The notes beneath the pieces were generated by a model. It was given only the letters and a program-made list of their open reading frames with translations, was not told the DNA's origin and did not search any database. The position numbers were made by a program, and so were the translations under genes. Below, piece after piece: positions 26,046 through 35,428 of a stretch of DNA of 64,000 nucleotides. Position 1 is the first letter of the stretch; each line of letters starts with the position of its first letter. Source of the stretch: Pedobacter gandavensis (lineage in GTDB: Bacteria > Bacteroidota > Bacteroidia > Sphingobacteriales > Sphingobacteriaceae); contig NZ_WNXC01000001.1 in NCBI RefSeq assembly GCF_014172405.1, positions 1,240,001 through 1,304,000 on the forward strand. Reading direction: 5' to 3'.

Positions 26046-28691
26046 TTAATTACAATCTGTACTCATTGCAATAACCTTTTGTCTGATGCTCTCGATATAA
26101 GGGTTAACTGGCAGCTTTGAAAGTACCAATTTTGCCCTATTTGCGATTTCACACTTCTTTTTCACATAAGCAGCCCTATCCTGCATATTGCTTGTCCGGG
26201 GTATCAAAAAATTCTGAAGATACATTGCAGAGGAAAGGGACAATGCATGTTTAATTCCGTCTAAAGGATTGTTCCTGACTGCAACTACAAAATATTCATC
26301 CGCCAATTCAAAGTATTTTGCATCCATTCCAAATAGCAATTCCAAATCCAACGCACTAAGAATTCCGGTTTCAGGCGCCTGAGTAAAGCCAAAAAGATTA
26401 ACAGCAAAGCTTGTCAGCCTTTCGCCAATACTTGCCTGCATATTTGATTTTACAAAAGGGTCGACCTCCATTATTACCTTACAATCTGAATTAAATTTGG
26501 AGACTACCGAATCAGCACCACTAAAGTCCCGGAAATGCAAATTCATTAAAAAAGACTGCAACATGCAATCACCATATGACATCAGATAAAGTGTACCATA
26601 TTGCTTAACCTTCGGCTCAAGCAGGTCCAGCGCGAGTTTGATATGATAAAACGCACTGTCTCTAATACCGATAAATGTATAAACCCTTGCCAACTGCCTC
26701 TCCATCTGAGGAATAAGTTCATCATAAGCCATTCTATTGATATATGCTATTGCCTTGAACTTTCCCAATAGTTTCCTGTTTCCCTCAATGGCACTTTCTG
26801 CTTCACCTGACTGCAACATTAATTCATTCATTTGAATCAGACAGGTAGAAAATTTGGCTTTATCATACTGAACCATATTTACATTATTCAGATAGTAATC
26901 GTAGGCAGGCTTCAAGTATTTCCTCGCGGAATCAAGTTGTTTTTGAGCGACATAAATGCTGCCCAGATCAGTATCTGTCCAGGCTTGGTGAACTAAAAAT
27001 ATTTTAGGATCCGCAAGCACAAAAGGTTTAACTTTAGCTTTAAGTGCATAAAGTCCTGAAATAATATCAGGAACCATATTTAACGCCATATAGTTCTTAA
27101 ACAGAGCTGTATAAACCTGTTCATATGCAATTATATAAACTCTACTGTTCAACGAAATTTTTGGTTCCAAAATTGCAAGCGATTTTTTCAAGATTTCTAT
27201 TGCCTGAACTGCTCTTCCAGTATTGAAATATAATTCAGCGATATTGTAATAAACTGTAACCAGACCAATAGCATACATTTGCTGGTCATTCAAATAAGCC
27301 CCTTCCAAGATTGACAGTGCTTTTGAGTATGCAATAATAGAGTTGACCGAATCGGCAATCATTGCATATAACTGTCCGCTTTGATTATACATCATCGCTC
27401 TTTTGTATAGATCTTGTTTGGAAAAAACCTCCAGTTTTTCCATTTGCACAATAGCCTTTTTTGAATAAGAAATAGCAGTGTTTATAATCCCTACATCAAA
27501 AAAACGAGTTGAATAACCATAAGCAATATTAAAGAACAATTGGGCTTTCAGCACAATAAGAGTTGGACTCTTCAGAGGCTCTAGATTGTCCAACAGTGCA
27601 ATCGCTTTTTCATGCGTTTCATTCGACTTAACCCTATCCGTTGAATAGTAGGCCATTCCTAGGTAATTGTAAATTTGTATCTTTTCTAACTTGTCCTCAG
27701 TTAACGATTCTGCTTTTTCAAGAAAAGAAATAGCTCCCATATAATTGCTCAAATAATCGATTAGAAATCTTGAGTATTCAAAGTAGTTATCTGCCGTAGG
27801 TGCAAGCGAAACTCCGATACTAAAGGATTTATCTATTTCCGTTAACGTTGCATCTAAAGCATTAGTGTTAAGCTGTAATAACAATATCCTGGCTTTTAGC
27901 ATTCTAGACTCGCCATAAGATTTATCATTAGACGACCCAGAATCCAGAACCCGAAGAGCACCTTCCAGATCCCCCCTATTAAAAAAGGCATATGCCTTTT
28001 TGTATACCTCCAAAGGACTCTTTTTCAGTTGCTCCCTAATAAAATTATATCTTTTTATATAGTCCTTTATGATAGCATCTCTGCTTTCCAGATTATTCTT
28101 TAAATCCCCTAATTTAGCATTTTGAAAACCCAAAATCTTATCCTTGGATCGAAGTTCATTTAAAAGATTGATTGTTAAACCTTCCGGAAGTTGATAAGTA
28201 ATAATCTCTTTAACCACATAAGAAACACTTCCGAAGTCACCGACAATTATTGGACTGGAATTACCATTAGTCTGATATGACTTAGGAAACATTTTGACCA
28301 AGGCATCATAATTGGTTTTCACCTTTATCAGTGACTCCACCCCAGTAAAATCACCTTCATTGAGTTTTTTTAGGGCCAGTTTTTTTACCTGAAGATCGGG
28401 ATGTTTCTCCAAACTTGCTTTCAAAGAATTATATTTTTTGAACCAAACCATCAGAGCTTCGTTTATAGCTGATTTATGTGAACCTATCCGACTATTAGAA
28501 AATAAAAGACCAGCAAGGTAAGGGGTAAGTTCATCAGGAACCTTCTGGCTTAAAACCTGCTGTTTCACATAGTTTATTTTTGCATTCGTCCCAATGATAA
28601 TCGGTGACTGATCCTTCGCCGTAGAAACGCCTTGTGAAAGTGCTTTTCCACAAAATAAAATGACACAAAAAAAAGTTGTTTGCAATTTCAT
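26046..28691 (-). CDS. Secreted TPR-repeat protein with duplicated 'SPIIxG' N-terminal module
   Basis: Exported protein of 881 residues with signal peptide 'MKLQTTFFCVILFCGKALSQ'. Residues about 27-125 and 144-250 are two copies of one module: 'DQSPIIIGTNAKINYV' and 'SSPIIVGDFGSVSYVV', each followed by helices ending in 'LNEGDFTGVESL' or 'FNRGDLEGALRVL'. The rest is a long series of TPR-like helical pairs ('YNYLGMAYYSTDRV', 'YYNIAELYFNTGRAVQAIEILKKSLAIL'). TPR arrays are protein-binding scaffolds. The gene lies 37 bases behind the small membrane-protein gene, whose C-terminus carries the same SPI motif, so the two probably form an operon and act together. The function is unknown. Confidence 0.8.
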   Translation of the reverse strand: MKLQTTFFCVILFCGKALSQGVSTAKDQSPIIIGTNAKINYVKQQVLSQKVPDELTPYLAGLLFSNSRIGSHKSAINEALMVWFKKYNSLKASLEKHPDLQVKKLALKKLNEGDFTGVESLIKVKTNYDALVKMFPKSYQTNGNSSPIIVGDFGSVSYVVKEIITYQLPEGLTINLLNELRSKDKILGFQNAKLGDLKNNLESRDAIIKDYIKRYNFIREQLKKSPLEVYKKAYAFFNRGDLEGALRVLDSGSSNDKSYGESRMLKARILLLQLNTNALDATLTEIDKSFSIGVSLAPTADNYFEYSRFLIDYLSNYMGAISFLEKAESLTEDKLEKIQIYNYLGMAYYSTDRVKSNETHEKAIALLDNLEPLKSPTLIVLKAQLFFNIAYGYSTRFFDVGIINTAISYSKKAIVQMEKLEVFSKQDLYKRAMMYNQSGQLYAMIADSVNSIIAYSKALSILEGAYLNDQQMYAIGLVTVYYNIAELYFNTGRAVQAIEILKKSLAILEPKISLNSRVYIIAYEQVYTALFKNYMALNMVPDIISGLYALKAKVKPFVLADPKIFLVHQAWTDTDLGSIYVAQKQLDSARKYLKPAYDYYLNNVNMVQYDKAKFSTCLIQMNELMLQSGEAESAIEGNRKLLGKFKAIAYINRMAYDELIPQMERQLARVYTFIGIRDSAFYHIKLALDLLEPKVKQYGTLYLMSYGDCMLQSFLMNLHFRDFSGADSVVSKFNSDCKVIMEVDPFVKSNMQASIGERLTSFAVNLFGFTQAPETGILSALDLELLFGMDAKYFELADEYFVVAVRNNPLDGIKHALSLSSAMYLQNFLIPRTSNMQDRAAYVKKKCEIANRAKLVLSKLPVNPYIESIRQKVIAMSTDCN

Positions 28692-28728
28692 ATGAGCATT
28701 TTTTAGACAAACAGATCTATGCTAGGAA

Positions 28729-29232
28729 CTATATTGAATCTGTTTTGGTTTTGACGCTGTCCGCGGATTTATTTAACTTCAAACTATCCTGAATTTCCTT
28801 ATTGTTATAATTGATAATGACACTATCACCCTTGACAATAGGTGATTGATCACCTTCTGTTTTATAAAAATTAAGATAAGTGCTTATCGTAATGATCATC
28901 ACAACTGAAGCGAATAAGATAATACCAATTTTCAGTAAATTCATCTTAGAAGCAAACTCTAACTTTTTCTGCTCCATTTGCATTTTGATGATCTTGAATC
29001 CCTGGTCTTGACTGAGATCCGGTATTTCATAGGAAGGCATAACTTCCATAAGGGCTGTTGCCAAATTTGCTTTACTTTTTGTATTTGCTAACGCAACAAT
29101 CTCAGCGATCCTTTTCATCTTCACAGAGTTGTTGTAGGCAATAAACCCTAGTATAGCAGAAACAATAAAAGACAATAAGCCAATTACCGATTCAACTTTG
29201 TAGTTGGTAGCAAGAAAATCATAAAAACTCAT
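28729..29232 (-). CDS. Small two-helix membrane protein with 'QSPIVKG' C-terminal motif
   Basis: Protein of 167 residues from the ATG at 29230-29232; a longer open frame to 29295 is less likely because the membrane protein proper begins at MSFYDF. There are two membrane helices ('VIGLLSFIVSAILGFIAYN' and 'LLKIGIILFASVVMIITIS') around a cytoplasmic helical loop ('IAEIVALANTKSKANLATALM'). The tail after the second helix, 'EGDQSPIVKGDSVIINYNNKE', repeats the motif found twice in the TPR protein encoded just downstream. The topology would place this tail outside the cytoplasmic membrane if both ends are external (inference). Not a family I can name. Confidence 0.75.
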   Translation of the reverse strand: MSFYDFLATNYKVESVIGLLSFIVSAILGFIAYNNSVKMKRIAEIVALANTKSKANLATALMEVMPSYEIPDLSQDQGFKIIKMQMEQKKLEFASKMNLLKIGIILFASVVMIITISTYLNFYKTEGDQSPIVKGDSVIINYNNKEIQDSLKLNKSADSVKTKTDSI

Positions 29233-29295
29233 ATCATTTATAAAAAAATTATAAGTAAAAAAGCACAGTATGCGACGAAACTCTCCAACAAGCAA

Positions 29296-29753
29296 GAAAA
29301 AACAGATAATTACTAGATTTTTTCATCTCATCAAGTAAATAGTGGGGTCAATTTTACAGAGGCTTAATTATTCTGGACTGCTTTTTTAAGGCCAACCTTA
29401 GATTCTGGTGATTGTTAAGGCTATCTACCTTAGAAAAATCAAAAGCTCTGATGATGCCATTGCCAAAATACAAATTGCACTCAGGAAAACGCTCATTTGC
29501 AGTCTGATACAATGCTAACCTGACTGCTTCCACCTTTATCCAGGACTTTACCTAGGGATGAAATCTAGTACAAGATCAAAATTAAATTCTACTTACACAA
29601 TCACCCAAAAGAGTGAATATCACCCTGAGAACCCGGAAGTCCAGATTCCATCAATAGGATTAACTATATCATCATTATCACTACCTATACACTGAATATC
29701 CCAGGCTGGCAACCGGATAATAACCAATATCTGCCTATTTGATCATTTAATAT
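29296..29753. other. Intergenic region with a possible gene relic on the minus strand
   Basis: About 460 bases. On the minus strand 29354-29551 is open for 65 codons directly after a TAG and without any ATG. Its translation is rather protein-like, for example 'VEAVRLALYQTANERF' followed by 'PECNLYFGNGIIRAFDF'. It may be the 3' remnant of a degraded gene. The rest holds nothing I recognise. Confidence 0.4.
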
Positions 29754-30305
29754 TTAAAAACGCAAACTAGCACCAATGGACAGAGAACTTATATTATCCT
29801 TGGCATATCCTGAACTACCTATAAACTTGTATTTTACCCGCTGATACCTATAACCAAGTTCAGGGCTGATTGAGGTTCTGTTTGACGCCGGGATTCTCCA
29901 ACCAAGGCCACTCTCAGCCATAAGTCCACCGGTTGTAAGATTAGCAGTACTAAATGAATAACCAGTCCCCCCAAACAAGTAAGGAACAGATTTACCATTT
30001 TTTAAATCGTATTCAGCATGTATAAATATTGGTATCGTTGTAATTGTCGGATTCACATAAGCGACAATCCCAAGCCCAATTCCTACAGTAAATTGTGGGC
30101 TAACAAAATACCCATTGACATTAGTTATTTCAGTACCTCTCTGTTTAAACCCCCTTTGGTCCTGATCATTCAAGCCTGGAAGAAAGCCGACCTTGGTTTT
30201 GTTGAAATAACCTCTTTTTATCGAACTCTGTGCGCTAACACTACTCTTATAACAGGTTATTGATAAACTGAGCAACATTGCAAGCATCCAATTTTTACGG
30301 TTCAT
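29754..30305 (-). CDS. Outer-membrane beta-barrel protein
   Basis: Protein of 183 residues with signal peptide 'MNRKNWMLAMLLSLSITCYKSSVSA'. Mature segments alternate polar and hydrophobic residues as in a small outer-membrane barrel: 'FTVGIGLGIVAYVN', 'IPIFIHAEYDL', 'VPYLFGGTGYSF', 'LMAESGLGWRI', 'SISPELGYRYQRVKYKF' and a last strand ending in phenylalanine ('LSIGASLRF'), the usual BAM signal. It resembles the OmpX/PorT-like 'outer membrane beta-barrel' families of Bacteroidota. It is a single gene; its role is unknown. Confidence 0.8.
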   Translation of the reverse strand: MNRKNWMLAMLLSLSITCYKSSVSAQSSIKRGYFNKTKVGFLPGLNDQDQRGFKQRGTEITNVNGYFVSPQFTVGIGLGIVAYVNPTITTIPIFIHAEYDLKNGKSVPYLFGGTGYSFSTANLTTGGLMAESGLGWRIPASNRTSISPELGYRYQRVKYKFIGSSGYAKDNISSLSIGASLRF

Positions 30306-30541
30306 ATTTTTTATACTTTAATTCAATTAATTTTGAGAAAAACAAGTTAGGAATTTTACATTTATCAATAGAATTTATTTCACTAAGAAGAAAGATTAGT
30401 CCGGGAAAATCTAAAAAGAAATACACTTAATCTGAAAAACCACTTAGCTATAACTATGCGGTTTAACAAAAACGTAAACAGACAAGATATTGCAACTTGG
30501 ATTTAAAGTTAATGGTAGCAATGCCATACGTTGCTCAATTG

Positions 30542-33265
30542 TTATAAATTAAACGTAGCCCTGATCATTCCCATTCTCCCCCTAATTTCATAACGACTAA
30601 GAAAAAACTGGTTTGAAGACAAGCTAAAGACTTCATAAGTCTTTAAATTACCCAGGTTACTGATATTTAGCTCGAGATCTGTACGCCATTTGACCAATTT
30701 ATATCGAGCCTGTATATCCGTAAACAGATAGTTCACACTGGATTGGCTGCCATAAATATGCCTCCCCAATAGATTAACAAAGAGACGATTAACCGGAGCA
30801 AATCCGATGTTTAGATTTTGGTCAAAGCGCTTCGTTTTACTGTTTATATTAAAAATCACACCTTCTGTAGGTTTTTGCTTACTCTCATTCCATAATCCCA
30901 GGCCATTATAGCTTAAGGTTACCGCGCCAAAAAACTTACTTTCTATTTTTGCCTGGAGGGTCAAAGCTTTGTTTTTAAAAGGATACAATTGATCGTTTAT
31001 TAGCTGATTGTAATCACTACTCCCTAAAACGGCACGCGCAGAAATTGTCGTATTTAAAGCAAAAATAAACTTACTCATATCCAGGGTACAATTGATCGTG
31101 TTTTGATCATTCTGATAAGGCAACAATATGGTACGCTGAACATCTTCCAGAAGTTCAGTGGAGGCAATCGTATTTGCCTTCGCTTTTTTATAATCAACTC
31201 GCGCAGTGGCAAAAAACATAATAATTGACCTTTTAAAATTATAGGCTAATGCTAAATTGGAAGCTTTCTGCTCTTGTAAATCTGCATGATTTGCAGAGAT
31301 TGTGCGGTAGTTAGCCAGCACAACACCGCTATAAACATTGGATATCTTACCGAAATTATTGTTAAAGTTATAGTTAACTGTAAATTGATCTTCTGCATTC
31401 AGATATACCGTCAGATTTGCATTTGGATTAAGAAAAACCTGATTTTTCCTGGTGTTTAATCCATAATCGTATTGTTTGTAATGAATAAACTGACCGATTA
31501 AAGGTAGAGATAAATCTGCCCTCCACTTGTTCTTTTTCACAGTGTATTCTGCATTTCCAAACACCTTGTCATTTTGCCAACTCAGGTCATTACCAACATC
31601 ACCTTTATAATCGGCTATACTGTTGTTGTTTTGAATTAAATTAAGCTTGGAATTAAACTGCTGTCTTTCGTTAATTAGGCCTAACTCATAACTTTGTTGA
31701 ATAAGATGGTCATTGAAAATACGATAAGCTACTTTAGCATTACTAAAAAAAGTTGGCGTACTTAAAGATTGAAGAATGCCAGTATAGGGTATCCCACCGT
31801 TTAATAATTCTGGATTAAGTCCTGCGTCAATATTTAACTGCTGAGGATTATTAAAATAGCCAACATACCACCTCATATCCACCACATTTTTATTCTTTAG
31901 TGCTGGTGTGTAACTAAAATCGTTAAAGAAATTTAGCGCTTTCTCCTTCATGTGCTGATTGAAATTTTCATTATTAAAACTCATATCACCACTGGCATGA
32001 TTGCCATCAAGATTGAAACTGAACTTATTATTAAGAAAGTAAGTGTTTTTGTTTAAAGTAGCAGTTAACGAAGTATTCAGCGAATAGGGTTTATTGGCTA
32101 TCCCCTGCCTCTCCCTATACCTTAAGGTATCACCATTCAAATAATTATCTAAGCTATTGGTATAATTCAGTTTGTTTTGATCCAGAAATAATTGAACGTT
32201 CGCTTTAATCTGTAACCCATTGTCAAAATTATACAGGTTGTTCGTATTTAATAATTTTGACTGATTCAAATAGTAGTTAACCTTTGGTAAATCTGGATTT
32301 CCTACTGTACCTAAGGAAAGGATGCCATTAGGTTTCCAACTCCCCACATCCTTCACAAAGCCTGAGCTACCAAGTTGAGAAAAATCATTCCGCATATCGA
32401 TGCCACTATTGTTCGCTTTTAATGAATTTAACACCTTGACTTTCTTATTAAACATCATGGTATTTACAGCTGCATCATATTGATGCGGTAAGCCCGCACC
32501 GAGCATCACTTGTCCTGCAAGCTTTAAACTATGCTCATCCTTTAAAACAAGATTAATGGCTACATCATCTGTAAAAACCTTATTTTTCAGCACATTAATG
32601 GGCTGAAAACGCTGCATCACGTCAATGCTCTTGATCATATCTTTAGCAATCGCTTTGGTGGCCAAACCATAACGACCGTCCATGAGGTCATCACCATGTA
32701 TATAGAGATTGCTGATGACTTTACCATTAAATGATATCTGACCGCTTTCTGCTACGCTTACTCCTGGTAAACGCTTCATCACATCACCGATACTGCGATC
32801 TTCAGGCCTGGAAAAACTGCCAACATGGTAACTCAAGGTATCACCCTTGGATATAATGATTGGCCTGCTTCTTATTTTGACTTCTTTTAAATCGATGGAT
32901 TGCGCTTTCAGCGAAAAATCATAAGTATACTTATGCACAGACAATCGTTGTTGCATGGTTTCATAGCCTATGCAGCTTAGCTCAATAACCAAGGCAGCCA
33001 TACTACTGGTATCCGACAATCCAATTGCATACTCCCCCTTTGCATTGCTATGCGTAAAGCTCATGACATAATCTTTAGCGTTTTTTAGCACAATATTGGC
33101 ATTGGCGACACCGCTACCATTGCCATTTCTCAAAACTCCATTAATTTGCTTTTTCTGAGCACAGACCACAGCGGAACTCAAGCACAGGATCAGGATTATA
33201 TTTAGCTTGTATTTACAAATGTTTTGTAACCGTCGACCTAATTTTGTGGCTATTGCTTCTTCCAA
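30542..33265 (-). CDS. TonB-dependent receptor-like outer-membrane protein (GLPGLI partner type)
   Basis: Protein of 907 residues. After a signal segment ('LNIILILCLSSAVVCAQ') comes a carboxypeptidase-regulatory-like beta sandwich (about 40-125: 'INGVLRNGNGSGVANANIVLKN'). A plug-like region ('RSIGDVMKRLPGVSVAESGQISFNGKVISNLYIHGDDL') and a large beta barrel ending 'MGMIRATFNL' follow. It belongs to the receptor subgroup that accompanies GLPGLI proteins. The start is a TTG at 33263-33265, 11 bases after the GLPGLI stop; no in-frame ATG exists in the leader. It is the third gene of a tight operon with the BF3164-like and GLPGLI genes. The ligand is unknown. Confidence 0.87.
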   Translation of the reverse strand: MEEAIATKLGRRLQNICKYKLNIILILCLSSAVVCAQKKQINGVLRNGNGSGVANANIVLKNAKDYVMSFTHSNAKGEYAIGLSDTSSMAALVIELSCIGYETMQQRLSVHKYTYDFSLKAQSIDLKEVKIRSRPIIISKGDTLSYHVGSFSRPEDRSIGDVMKRLPGVSVAESGQISFNGKVISNLYIHGDDLMDGRYGLATKAIAKDMIKSIDVMQRFQPINVLKNKVFTDDVAINLVLKDEHSLKLAGQVMLGAGLPHQYDAAVNTMMFNKKVKVLNSLKANNSGIDMRNDFSQLGSSGFVKDVGSWKPNGILSLGTVGNPDLPKVNYYLNQSKLLNTNNLYNFDNGLQIKANVQLFLDQNKLNYTNSLDNYLNGDTLRYRERQGIANKPYSLNTSLTATLNKNTYFLNNKFSFNLDGNHASGDMSFNNENFNQHMKEKALNFFNDFSYTPALKNKNVVDMRWYVGYFNNPQQLNIDAGLNPELLNGGIPYTGILQSLSTPTFFSNAKVAYRIFNDHLIQQSYELGLINERQQFNSKLNLIQNNNSIADYKGDVGNDLSWQNDKVFGNAEYTVKKNKWRADLSLPLIGQFIHYKQYDYGLNTRKNQVFLNPNANLTVYLNAEDQFTVNYNFNNNFGKISNVYSGVVLANYRTISANHADLQEQKASNLALAYNFKRSIIMFFATARVDYKKAKANTIASTELLEDVQRTILLPYQNDQNTINCTLDMSKFIFALNTTISARAVLGSSDYNQLINDQLYPFKNKALTLQAKIESKFFGAVTLSYNGLGLWNESKQKPTEGVIFNINSKTKRFDQNLNIGFAPVNRLFVNLLGRHIYGSQSSVNYLFTDIQARYKLVKWRTDLELNISNLGNLKTYEVFSLSSNQFFLSRYEIRGRMGMIRATFNL

Positions 33266-33276
33266 TTTATGGGTAT

Positions 33277-34197
33277 TTATTTAATTACCTGTCCTGTTCC
33301 TTTGGCATCGATTTTCAGCTCCAAAGGATTACTCTTCCTTTTCTTTAAGTCTGTTTTTAGAGATTCATACATTTTTTTTCCCTCTTCAGCATAAAAAGGA
33401 ACCCCTTTATCATCCACATAGGCTAATTGTGCCTTATCTGCACCTATAGGCAACTGACTTTGGTATACAGAAACAGGGTCTTTTTCAAAAGCTGTATATG
33501 CCCGATCGAATGCTTTTTCGCTAACTTTGATGACCCTGCTTTTTCTGGGAGCCGTACTTTCAATACCTTCAGGCCGACTCAGCTCTTTGAACGTGAAAGA
33601 TACCTCATTCGTTAAATCTTTTGCCTCCAAAATCAGTCCAGGCAACCCCGAAAGCTTCCAGGGGCCACAACGGAAAGGCAATTTTGGAGCAAACCAGGCA
33701 ATATAAGTTCGCCCAGCATAAGTGCCAGTAGCTTTTTGACAAGTATAACCCCCTATTTCTTTTTTCTCTTCTGATACTTTCCAATCGATTACAGGTAAGC
33801 TGGTTTCTATCAAATAATTTGAGTCACCCATCACCACAACCCTAACTAATCTATCTAGACCCGGATACTGTAAAAGATCAAAATCTTGTACACCCTTACT
33901 TTTTACAAACACCGTTGGCACAAAGCCAAAGACTCCGCCGCTTGAAGAGCTGCTTTTCCCCGAATTATTTGCATTTTTAACAGCAGTTTTCATATTAACT
34001 TCATCCGTCCAGCTATTATATCTGCTTTCGGTTTTACCCAATCGCAATATCATTTCTTGTTCAAACGGCTTGTTCGGTTTATTTAAATCATTGATATGTT
34101 TAAACTTATAGATCACATTCAATATGACCGGCTCCCCTTTTTGAGCAAATCCTTGAAATGTAGATAGGGATAGGAATAAAGCAAATACAATTTTCAT
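33277..34197 (-). CDS. GLPGLI family protein
   Basis: Secreted protein of 306 residues with signal peptide 'MKIVFALFLSLSTFQGFA'. It carries the family-defining motif within 'CGPWKLSGLPGLILEAKD' near residue 190, preceded by 'IGGYTCQKATGTYAGRTYIAWFAPKLPF'. This is the Bacteroidota GLPGLI (Porph_ging) family, whose function is unknown but which regularly precedes a TonB-receptor-like gene. That holds here: the receptor follows after 11 bases, and the BF3164-like gene precedes by 3 bases. The three products probably act at the outer membrane as one unit. Confidence 0.93.
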   Translation of the reverse strand: MKIVFALFLSLSTFQGFAQKGEPVILNVIYKFKHINDLNKPNKPFEQEMILRLGKTESRYNSWTDEVNMKTAVKNANNSGKSSSSSGGVFGFVPTVFVKSKGVQDFDLLQYPGLDRLVRVVVMGDSNYLIETSLPVIDWKVSEEKKEIGGYTCQKATGTYAGRTYIAWFAPKLPFRCGPWKLSGLPGLILEAKDLTNEVSFTFKELSRPEGIESTAPRKSRVIKVSEKAFDRAYTAFEKDPVSVYQSQLPIGADKAQLAYVDDKGVPFYAEEGKKMYESLKTDLKKRKSNPLELKIDAKGTGQVIK

Positions 34198-34200
34198 ATT

Positions 34201-35241
34201 CTAGATTTTAGTGTGCACAATAAATTTTGACATCATATCAAAAGCGTATAAAGTTTGATCATCATTGCCTACAGTTATGCTACTCACATCACGATCTAAA
34301 TTGATCTTTTTTACCGGCTTTCCATCCCAATCATACACATATATAGTTTTAGCACAATTAACAAATTGGCTAGACATGTTGTAACCCGAATACAAAACAT
34401 AGATAAATTTATTTGTTGCCGCTGCTTGAATAAAGGCATACCTGCTTCCTTCATCCCGACCAATTACATCTTCTTGATCCACTGATTTAAAAAATTTAAA
34501 CTCGACTTTAAAATTTTCGGGTCCTTTAACTGTGATGCTTTTATGGCTTTTCAAATCAAAAATCTCGATCTGATCACTCAAGCGATGCGCTAAAACCACC
34601 TTATCCTTTGTGGGCTTTAGCACCAAAAAAGCTTCCTTAACCCGCTTATATGCGTAAAAGGGAATGTCTTTCGGCACACTATCTAACACCCCATAGTCAG
34701 CTAAAATTTTGCCGGAATGCAAATCAATTTCCTGGATCTTGTTTGGCGTTTTATAATTTCCATTAGCGATCACTCTTGAGCTATCTAAAAATTGAATGTT
34801 ATAATAATCTGGTGAAAATGGATATTCCCTATAGCTAGCAGTAGCTGCAGGCAGTGATGGATTAGTCAGTGCGGAAAAAATGATCTTATTTAAACTGATG
34901 TCATACATCCATACCTCATTGTTATCAACTCCCGCCGATAGCGATCCTAAGGCTTTTCCTTTGCCGCTGCCAGCCGGTATAGCTTTCCCGACATTTCGTT
35001 TTGAATTTAAACCATACTCATAAAAAAAACAGCCTCCCTTAGCCCTCCAATTGTAAACAATTAGGGAGGTATCCCTTAAAAACATTCTACTTATATCCCC
35101 ATATTCAAATTTTATCACCTCATTAAAAGTGACATTTTCGCTTTTAGGAAATTCAGAAAATACAACTGTACCATTTGAGAACTCATTTTTTGCGTGACAA
35201 CTACTAAATAAAACAACGATCAATAAGATGTATTTGAACAT
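34201..35241 (-). CDS. BF3164-like lipoprotein (six-bladed propeller)
   Basis: Lipoprotein of 346 residues; the signal 'MFKYILLIVVLFSSC' places the acylated Cys at 15. The mature protein shows repeated blade-like units ('GSLSAGVDNNEVWMYDISLNKIIF', 'DQIEIFDLKSH', 'AATNKFIYVLYSGY', 'KTIYVYDWDGKPVKKINLD'), typical of the BF3164/TolB-like six-bladed beta-propellers of Bacteroidota. It opens a three-gene operon with GLPGLI (3-base gap) and the TonB-receptor-like gene. It probably sits on the outer or periplasmic face of the outer membrane and binds a partner protein or ligand; no enzymatic motif is seen. Confidence 0.85.
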   Translation of the reverse strand: MFKYILLIVVLFSSCHAKNEFSNGTVVFSEFPKSENVTFNEVIKFEYGDISRMFLRDTSLIVYNWRAKGGCFFYEYGLNSKRNVGKAIPAGSGKGKALGSLSAGVDNNEVWMYDISLNKIIFSALTNPSLPAATASYREYPFSPDYYNIQFLDSSRVIANGNYKTPNKIQEIDLHSGKILADYGVLDSVPKDIPFYAYKRVKEAFLVLKPTKDKVVLAHRLSDQIEIFDLKSHKSITVKGPENFKVEFKFFKSVDQEDVIGRDEGSRYAFIQAAATNKFIYVLYSGYNMSSQFVNCAKTIYVYDWDGKPVKKINLDRDVSSITVGNDDQTLYAFDMMSKFIVHTKI

Positions 35242-35428
35242 GATTTAATGGTAAGCGTTAATGATTGAATCGAGTTAACATAAATTCACAGAAACAAAAA
35301 AACTGGAACTTATTTACTGAATATAGATACTATTTTGAAATAATTATATTTTTCTTTAAATTATTTTTCCTGAAACAACTACATCCATAACCATTCACAC
35401 AATTGCGTCATCCATATATTGCAGTACT

